From assembly GCF_003072645.1 (NCBI RefSeq), contig NZ_CP028897.1:3981658-4045657 (forward strand): a stretch of DNA of 64,000 nucleotides, written 5' to 3'. The position numbers were made by a program, and so were the translations under genes. The notes under the pieces were generated by a model that searched no databases, was not told the DNA's origin, and saw nothing but the letters and a program-made list of their open reading frames with translations. Positions 58,049 through 64,000 of this stretch are shown in pieces. How positions within the stretch are numbered: position 1 is the stretch's first letter; each line of letters begins with the position of its first letter. This stretch comes from Dongshaea marina (GTDB lineage Bacteria > Pseudomonadota > Gammaproteobacteria > Enterobacterales > Aeromonadaceae).

Positions 58049-58079
58049 GATTGAGTGGCTTCTGGGAAGCCGCTCAATC
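58049..58079 (+). terminator. Hairpin after transporter 2
   Basis: GATTGAGTGGCTTC-TGG-GAAGCCGCTCAATC is a 14-base stem with one GT wobble, 10 bases after the stop, followed by TGATTC. It is a strong stem without a U-tract. Confidence 0.5.
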
Positions 58080-58620
58080 TGATTCATCCAATTTGGGATT
58101 CAATTGTTTTCGCTCCTGCGCATTAGTCCAGACTTTGTTGTTTATACGGAAAAACGCAGATTTTTTAACCACGCATTGACTCTGAATAAGAATTCTTTCA
58201 TCTAAAGCTGCTGTAGATCACAAAAAATTACTAAGCACCCTCCTCTTTTGCCCTCCAAACTAAAAATAATCTGCAACCATATAACTAATACACCGAACAT
58301 GTTTCAGCAATGTTACAAACTGAATGCATAAAGTAATGACTAAAAAGAGTGATATATAGCAGAGTGGCCTGTTTATAAAACAGACAGCGCAACCCCCGCA
58401 ACCAACCTATAAAATCCTAATATATCAATATGTTGATATTATTTTGATGATTATTAATTCTTTTTTGCAATCTCTCTCACTGGTCAAAAAGCTGAAAAAT
58501 AATCATCGAACCTAAAGCCTGCTATTGAAAAGTTATTTACAAACAATGAATATAAGTAGCTCGCAAAAATAATAACAACAATGCTTTTTTACAAACTCTA
58601 AACATGAGAGGTTCTTTACT
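58080..58620. other. Gene-free region before transporter 3
   Basis: About 540 AT-rich bases without a supportable gene. AACAACAATG-type sequence at 58575-58585 resembles that before transporter 2 (56500-56505), as expected from duplication that included the promoter. Confidence 0.4.
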
Positions 58621-60108
58621 GTGTCACACGATGCGTCACAAAATTCATTAAATGTGTTCAGGCAGCCCAAAGCCTTCTATATGATTTTCTCGGTAGAGCT
58701 TTGGGAGCGTTTTGGCTTCTACGGCATGCAAGCCATCCTGACCCTTTACATGGTCCACCACCTTAAACTCCCCGAAACAGCATCTTTTGTTCTGTTTGGA
58801 GCATTCACCGCCCTGGTTTACGGTGGAGGCTCGATTGGGGGTTGGCTGGGCGATAAGGTACTGGGAACCAAGCGGATCATCCTGCTGGGTGCAACCACTC
58901 TGGGAATCGGTTATCTGCTACTGGGACTTGCTTCTGACAGCACCTATATGGTGTACCTGGCGATGGGGGTTATCGCGATCGGTAACTGCCTGTTCAAGGC
59001 CAACCCCTCAAGCCTGCTGTCAAAGCTCTATGCTGAAGATGATCCTCGTCTGCATGGTGCTTTCACCATGTACTATATGTCGATCAATATCGGTGCCTTT
59101 GTCTCCATGCTGATCACCCCGATCCTGGCAAGCCATTTCGGCTGGAACGCCGCCTTCATGCTGAGTTTTGTCGGTATGATGGCCGCTGTGCTCAACTTTA
59201 TGTTGTGTAGCCGATGGGTTAAGGATTATGGCTCCCCTGCCGATTTCAAGCCCCTGAAAAAATCCACCTTCCTGGCGGTCATTGCCGGCACGGTCGCGGC
59301 ATCATTTATCTCCGCCTGGCTGCTGCAACACCTGACAGTGGCACACTGGATCCTGACAATCGTTGCTATCGCTGCAATCGCATTCTTTTTTAAAGAGGCG
59401 TTTGCCCTCAAGGGTAATGACCGCGCCAAGATGCTGGTCGCCTTTGTGCTGATGATCCAGGCGGTGATCTTCTTCATCCTGTATATGCAGATGCCAACCT
59501 CACTGAACTTCTTTGCGGTTCATAACGTGACTCACGATATCTTCGGGATCCCGGTAGAACCTGCGCAGTTTCAGGCCCTGAATCCGCTGTGGATCATGCT
59601 GGCCAGTCCACTGCTGGCCATGCTCTATAACGTGATGGGAGATAAACTACCGATTGCCACTAAGTTTGCGATTGGTATGCTGCTGTGCTGCCTGGCATTC
59701 CTGGTACTGCCACTGGGCGCTAAATTTGCCAATGCACAGGGGATCGTCTCTTCCGGCTGGGTTGTTCTGAGCTATGGCCTGCAATCTGTCGGAGAGCTGA
59801 TGATCTCCGGTCTGGGACTGGCGATGGTTGCCCAGCTGGTTCCTCAGCGCCTGATGGGCTTTATCATGGGGATCTGGCTGCTGACAACAGCTGTTGCCAG
59901 TATTCTGGCCGGCTATGTTGCCGCACTAACTGCGGCTCCCAAGGGGATCACCGACCCGTTGCAGACCCTGCCTATCTATAGCCATGTATTCATGGAGATC
60001 GGTATCTCTACCGCAGTGATCGCTATACTGATGCTTCTGACCGCTCCAATGCTGACTCGTATCATCAATGGCGGTAAGCAGGGGTCTCTGACTGAGAAGA
60101 CCGCTTAA
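58621..60108 (+). CDS. Proton-dependent oligopeptide transporter 3 (POT/PTR2, DtpA-type)
   Basis: The third paralogue, 495 residues, GTG start with GAGGTTCTT upstream. The N-terminal third is nearly the same as in transporter 2 ([20 protein letters not shown], then [20 protein letters not shown]). The C-terminal part is closer to transporters 1 and 4 in places ([20 protein letters not shown]). Such a patchwork suggests gene conversion within the array. Membrane topology as for transporter 2. A strong terminator follows. Confidence 0.93.
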   Translation: MSHDASQNSLNVFRQPKAFYMIFSVELWERFGFYGMQAILTLYMVHHLKLPETASFVLFGAFTALVYGGGSIGGWLGDKVLGTKRIILLGATTLGIGYLLLGLASDSTYMVYLAMGVIAIGNCLFKANPSSLLSKLYAEDDPRLHGAFTMYYMSINIGAFVSMLITPILASHFGWNAAFMLSFVGMMAAVLNFMLCSRWVKDYGSPADFKPLKKSTFLAVIAGTVAASFISAWLLQHLTVAHWILTIVAIAAIAFFFKEAFALKGNDRAKMLVAFVLMIQAVIFFILYMQMPTSLNFFAVHNVTHDIFGIPVEPAQFQALNPLWIMLASPLLAMLYNVMGDKLPIATKFAIGMLLCCLAFLVLPLGAKFANAQGIVSSGWVVLSYGLQSVGELMISGLGLAMVAQLVPQRLMGFIMGIWLLTTAVASILAGYVAALTAAPKGITDPLQTLPIYSHVFMEIGISTAVIAILMLLTAPMLTRIINGGKQGSLTEKTA

Positions 60109-60128
60109 TCTCCTTTAACTGAAAAAAG

Positions 60129-60165
60129 ACCGGCGGTGAGCCCTGCTCAGCGCCGGCCTTTTTTT
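60129..60165 (+). terminator. Rho-independent terminator after transporter 3
   Basis: CCGGCGGTGAGC and GCTCAGCGCCGG pair with one mismatch around CCT and are followed by CCTTTTTTT. It lies 20 bases after the stop. Confidence 0.85.
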
Positions 60166-60646
60166 AGGTCAAGCAAATCCAAAAGAGTCCCAAAGCCCCC
60201 GGAAAGCCACCAATCTCTCCAATTGACGCCATTTCACTATAAAGTTTTGCATTTGACTGCATTCTCTGTAGAAACCCCTGAGAAGATAGCAATAAGCTAA
60301 TATTTTATATTGGTTTATGCAGATAAAACTGCATAAACTCACGGCTCAGACAGAGGCCCACCCCTTGCGGATACAGACTGCAACAAAACTTATCTCGCAC
60401 AGGGATCGCTCAATAAACAACCAAAAGAAAACACCTTAAAAAACAAAAGACTAGACAAAAACACACTAACAAAATAAACACCAGCAAAAACACTTGATTA
60501 ACAAACTTTTTTGATAGGCATTTCATATTTTTACAAACTATTTCTGAATGAAGCTTGACCGATGGTGCTTAAATCCTGAATATAGTGCGTTCGAAAATAA
60601 TAAAAAAATAACTTTCTGAAATTCAATTAAGCAGAGAGGTTCAACT
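60166..60646. other. Gene-free region before transporter 4
   Basis: About 480 AT-rich bases without a supportable gene. TATAGT at 60583 could be a -10 box, but no -35 at a normal distance is convincing (TTGACC lies 20 bases before it). Confidence 0.4.
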
Positions 60647-62134
60647 GTGTCACAAACATCACTTAACGTATTCAGGCAACCGAAATCCTTCTATATGATC
60701 TTTTCGATCGAGCTGTGGGAGCGCTTTGGCTACTACGGCATGCAGGGGATTTTGACGCTGTTTTTGGTAAACCACCTGGGATTACCTGAAGCAACATCAT
60801 TTACCCTGTTTGGAGCATTCGCCGCCCTGGTTTACGGAGGAGTTTCAATCGGTGGTTGGCTGGGAGATAAGATCCTCGGAACCAAGCGAGTGATCCTGCT
60901 CGGAGCCATCACCCTGGCCTTTGGTTACCTGCTGCTTGCCCTTGCCGGAGACAGCATGCACCTGGTTTACCTGTCGATGGGCTTCATCGCCGTGGGTAAC
61001 GGTCTGTTCAAGGCAAACCCATCCAGCTTACTGTCTAAGCTGTATGATGCAGACGATCCCCGCCTGGACGGTGCCTTCACCATGTACTACATGGCGATCA
61101 ATATCGGCTCCTTCATCTCCATGCTGGCGACCCCATTCCTTGCCAGCAAATACGGATGGAACATCGCGTTCATGCTCTGCTTCATCGGTATGGTTGTGAC
61201 TATTATTAATTTCCTGTTCTGTAAAAACTGGGTTGCCCCTTATGGTTCGGCCCCGGATTTCCAGCCCGTGAACCGCTCACACCTGCTGCTGACCATACTG
61301 GGAACCATAGTGATCTCATTCGTCGCTTCCTGGTTGCTGCAAAACCTGACCATCGCTCACTGGTTCCTGGCGATCGTCTCCCTGGGTGTGGTTGTGATCT
61401 TCTTTAAAGAAGCCTTTGCCCTGCACGGTAAAGAGCGCGCCAAGATGCTGATCGCCTTTATCCTGATGCTTGAGGCCGTTATCTTCTTCATTCTTTACAG
61501 TCAGATGCCAACCTCCCTGAACTTCTTTGCGGTGCATAACGTGACTCACGATATCTTTGGCATCGCGATTGAACCGGCCCAGTTCCAGAGCCTGAATCCA
61601 TTCTGGATCATGCTGGCGAGCCCACTGCTGGCGATGGCCTACAACACCCTGGGCGATAAGCTGCCTATCGCGACTAAGTTTGCGATCGGCATGGTGCTCT
61701 GTTCTCTGGCCTTCCTGGTGCTGCCTCTGGGGGCAAAATACGCCAACGCTCAGGGCCTGGTAAACTCAAACTGGGTGGTTCTGAGCTATGGTCTGCAGTC
61801 TATCGGTGAGCTGATGATCTCCGGCCTTGGCCTGGCGATGGTTGCTCAGCTGGTTCCTCAGCGCCTGATGGGCTTTATCATGGGAGCCTGGTTCCTGACC
61901 ACGGCAGCAGCAAGCGTTATCGCCGGTTATGTTGCGACCCTGACCGCGGCGCCTGAAGGGGTGACCGACAAGTTTCAGACCCTGGATATCTACAGCCATG
62001 TGTTCCTGCAGATCGGTATCGTCACCGCGGTGATCGCCGTACTGATGCTGATCACAGCGCCTATGCTGACCCGGATTATCACCAGCGGTAGTGCTGAAGA
62101 TAAAGCGTCTCAGGCTGCTCCTGAAGCGGCTTAA
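60647..62134 (+). CDS. Proton-dependent oligopeptide transporter 4 (POT/PTR2, DtpA-type)
   Basis: The fourth paralogue, 495 residues, GTG start with GAGAGGTT upstream. ExxER motif in [13 protein letters not shown]. It shares [20 protein letters not shown] and the C-terminal [20 protein letters not shown] with its siblings but has the most distinct helices in the middle ([18 protein letters not shown]). Probably a di/tripeptide-proton symporter in the inner membrane. Each paralogue seems to have its own promoter and terminator, so they can be regulated separately. Confidence 0.93.
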   Translation: MSQTSLNVFRQPKSFYMIFSIELWERFGYYGMQGILTLFLVNHLGLPEATSFTLFGAFAALVYGGVSIGGWLGDKILGTKRVILLGAITLAFGYLLLALAGDSMHLVYLSMGFIAVGNGLFKANPSSLLSKLYDADDPRLDGAFTMYYMAINIGSFISMLATPFLASKYGWNIAFMLCFIGMVVTIINFLFCKNWVAPYGSAPDFQPVNRSHLLLTILGTIVISFVASWLLQNLTIAHWFLAIVSLGVVVIFFKEAFALHGKERAKMLIAFILMLEAVIFFILYSQMPTSLNFFAVHNVTHDIFGIAIEPAQFQSLNPFWIMLASPLLAMAYNTLGDKLPIATKFAIGMVLCSLAFLVLPLGAKYANAQGLVNSNWVVLSYGLQSIGELMISGLGLAMVAQLVPQRLMGFIMGAWFLTTAAASVIAGYVATLTAAPEGVTDKFQTLDIYSHVFLQIGIVTAVIAVLMLITAPMLTRIITSGSAEDKASQAAPEAA

Positions 62135-62179
62135 TCTGATACTGAGTTGAGTCTGACTCAACTCATTGCTAGGATATGC

Positions 62180-62216
62180 CATCCTGCGGTGAAGGTTTCA
62201 CCGCAGGATGTTTTTT
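62180..62216 (+). terminator. Rho-independent terminator after transporter 4
   Basis: CATCCTGCGGTGAA-GGT-TTCACCGCAGGATG, a perfect 14-base stem, followed by TTTTTT. It separates the array from pth. Confidence 0.92.
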
Positions 62217-62255
62217 ATAGGGCATCATCTCTTATCCAAGCGGTAGTAAAACGAC

Positions 62256-62852
62256 GTGAAAAACTCAATCCAACTGATCGTCGGCCTGGGAAATCCTGGC
62301 CAGGAATATGCGGCAACCCGGCATAATGTTGGGGCCTGGTTTGTCGAGCGCCTCGCGGCTCGCCACCAGCTCTCCCTTAAAGAGGATCGCAAATTCTTTG
62401 GCTATACAGGGCGGGTGCGTATCCAGGATCAAGAGGTGCATTTGCTGATCCCAACCACCTATATGAATCTCAGTGGCCAGGCACTGTCTGCCCTGGCACG
62501 TTTTTACAAGATTGGGGTCGAAAATATTCTGGTAGTTCACGATGAACTGGATCTTCCCCCCGGGGTTGCCCGCTTTAAAAAAGGGGGCGGTGCCGGAGGA
62601 CATAATGGACTCAAAGATATAATCCAGAAACTCGGTAACAACAAAGAGTTTTACAGACTGCGCATCGGTATCGGTCATCCGGGCTCTAAAGACAGGGTTC
62701 ATGGCTTTGTTCTGGGCAAGCCCTGCCCTAAAGAGCTGGCTCTGATCGATGAAGCGATCGATGAAGCTCTGACATGCAGCGAATTGTGGCTAAAACAGGA
62801 TCTTCCCCGGGCGATGAACCGCCTGCATTCCTTTAATGCCAATCCATCTTAA
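62256..62852 (+). CDS. pth: Peptidyl-tRNA hydrolase
   Basis: Pth frees tRNA from peptidyl-tRNA that dropped off ribosomes. The 198-residue protein begins at GTG ([18 protein letters not shown]) and has the catalytic His in [14 protein letters not shown] and the Asp in [36 protein letters not shown] is conserved. ychF follows 21 bases later, the usual pair. Confidence 0.98.
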   Translation: MKNSIQLIVGLGNPGQEYAATRHNVGAWFVERLAARHQLSLKEDRKFFGYTGRVRIQDQEVHLLIPTTYMNLSGQALSALARFYKIGVENILVVHDELDLPPGVARFKKGGGAGGHNGLKDIIQKLGNNKEFYRLRIGIGHPGSKDRVHGFVLGKPCPKELALIDEAIDEALTCSELWLKQDLPRAMNRLHSFNANPS

Positions 62853-62873
62853 TTAATCAAGAGTATCTGAATC

Positions 62874-63965
62874 ATGGGTTTTAAATGTGGTATCGTCGGC
62901 CTGCCAAATGTTGGCAAATCGACCCTCTTTAACGCACTGACCAAGGCCGGTATCGATGCAGCAAACTTCCCGTTCTGCACCATCGAGCCTAATACTGGTG
63001 TGGTTCCTGTGCCTGATCTGCGCCTGGATCAACTGGCGGCGATCGTCTCTCCCCAACGGGTCATCCCAACCACCATGGAGTTTGTGGATATTGCAGGCCT
63101 GGTGAAGGGCGCCTCTAAGGGGGAAGGTCTCGGCAACCAGTTCCTGGCCAATATTCGTGAGACCGATGCGATTGGCCACGTGGTTCGCTGCTTTGAAGAT
63201 GACAACATTGTTCATGTTTCCGGTAAGGTTCATCCGGGTGAAGATATTGATGTGATCAATACCGAGCTGGCCCTGTCCGACCTTGAGAGCTGTGAGCGCG
63301 CGATCACCCGGGTTGCGAAAAAGGCCAAGGGTGGCGATAAGGATGCCAAGTTCGAGCTGCAGGTTCTGGAGAAGATCCTGCCACACCTTGAGCAGGCCGA
63401 GATGGTTCGCTCGGTGGAGCTCAGCAAAGAGGAGAAGGCCGCGGTTGCCTACATCAACTTCCTCACTGCGAAGCCCACCATGTATATCGCCAACGTCAAT
63501 GAAGATGGCTTTGAGAATAACCCCTACCTGGATCAGGTTCGTGAGATCGCGGCCAAAGAGAACTCTGTGGTGGTTGCCGTGTGTGCCGCTATCGAATCAG
63601 ATATCGCCGAGCTGGATGCCGAGGAAGCCGCCGAGTTCATGGAGGAGATGGGACTCGAAGAGCCGGGCCTGAACCGGGTGATCCGCTCCGGTTATGAACT
63701 ATTGCACCTGCAAACCTACTTCACCGCGGGTGTCAAAGAGGTTCGCGCCTGGACTACACCTATCGGGGCCACCGCTCCTCAGGCCGCAGGTAAGATCCAT
63801 ACCGACTTTGAGAAAGGCTTTATCCGGGCCGAGGTGATCGGTTTTGATGACTACATCAGCTGCAATGGCGAGCAGGGCGCTAAAGAGGCAGGCAAGTGGC
63901 GCCTGGAAGGCAAAGAATATATCGTCAAAGATGGCGATGTGATCCACTTCCGCTTTAACGTATAA
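62874..63965 (+). CDS. ychF: Obg-like ATPase YchF
   Basis: YchF is a ribosome-associated P-loop ATPase linked to redox and stress responses. The 363-residue protein has G1 in [36 protein letters not shown] for G3, a central coiled coil (about 130-200) and a C-terminal TGS domain ([20 protein letters not shown]). It lies 21 bases after pth. The stop codon TAA is inside the window. Confidence 0.98.
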   Translation: MGFKCGIVGLPNVGKSTLFNALTKAGIDAANFPFCTIEPNTGVVPVPDLRLDQLAAIVSPQRVIPTTMEFVDIAGLVKGASKGEGLGNQFLANIRETDAIGHVVRCFEDDNIVHVSGKVHPGEDIDVINTELALSDLESCERAITRVAKKAKGGDKDAKFELQVLEKILPHLEQAEMVRSVELSKEEKAAVAYINFLTAKPTMYIANVNEDGFENNPYLDQVREIAAKENSVVVAVCAAIESDIAELDAEEAAEFMEEMGLEEPGLNRVIRSGYELLHLQTYFTAGVKEVRAWTTPIGATAPQAAGKIHTDFEKGFIRAEVIGFDDYISCNGEQGAKEAGKWRLEGKEYIVKDGDVIHFRFNV

Positions 63966-64000
63966 GTCTGTCAGCCTGTGTTGTGACTAAAGTGCCGCCC

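Overview
The window is chromosomal DNA from a gammaproteobacterium. Gene content and order resemble Aeromonas, Vibrio, Shewanella and the enteric bacteria: rpsB-tsf-pyrH-frr-uppS-cdsA-dxr-rseP-bamA-skp-lpxD-fabZ-lpxA, map-glnD-dapD, truC-yqcC, syd-queF-ppnN, gcvA/gcvB, hemA-prfA-prmC-sirB2-sirB1-kdsA, lolB-ispE-prs and pth-ychF. I do not assign a genus. Most of the window is a moderately GC-rich core genome. The block from about 38.9 to 45.2 kb is visibly AT-richer and looks acquired.

Layout. (1) 1-12.8 kb, minus strand: translation factors followed by isoprenoid, phospholipid, outer-membrane assembly and lipid A genes, behind a ribosomal-type promoter and a structured rpsB leader; lpxA runs off the left edge. 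(2) 12.8-14.15 kb: no convincing gene; tandem copies of a hairpin-rich repeat and a possible leftward small RNA. (3) 14.15-23.6 kb: map, glnD, dapD, yaeH, yajD, truC, yqcC, two DUF genes, syd and queF. (4) 23.7-29.2 kb: a TPR/degenerate-GGDEF membrane protein, an intact diguanylate cyclase, and a frame-broken ppnN. (5) 29.4-37.8 kb: NAD-type isocitrate dehydrogenase, ChaA, a GltB-like membrane flavoprotein, a MITE-like element, a LysE exporter with a frame-broken Lrp-type regulator, a frame-broken methyltransferase, rlmM and gcvA. (6) 37.8-39.1 kb: a GcvB-type small RNA divergent from gcvA, CRP- and FNR-like sites, a 34-codon ORF with a strong ribosome binding site, and another copy of the repeat. 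(7) 39.1-45.2 kb: the AT-rich block with a lone bioD, a LysR regulator, and an operon for an acetoacetate decarboxylase family protein, a 3-hydroxyisobutyrate dehydrogenase family protein and an iron-type alcohol dehydrogenase. (8) 45.4-53.7 kb: a string of hairpins, then kdsA to hemA leftward and lolB-ispE-prs rightward. (9) 54.3-62.1 kb: four tandem paralogous proton-coupled oligopeptide transporters between prs and pth; the first is frame-broken. (10) 62.2-64 kb: pth and ychF.

The items most worth following up are the interspersed hairpin family, whose stems change while pairing and loops are kept (12.8-13.8, 22.0, 38.6 and 45.4-45.7 kb), the four-fold transporter array, the diverged GcvB locus with its CRP/FNR-flanked small ORF, and the AT-rich decarboxylase/dehydrogenase operon. 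Four genes each lack one base, at least three of them in a G or C run. This may be a consensus-sequence artefact, so those pseudogene calls are provisional.
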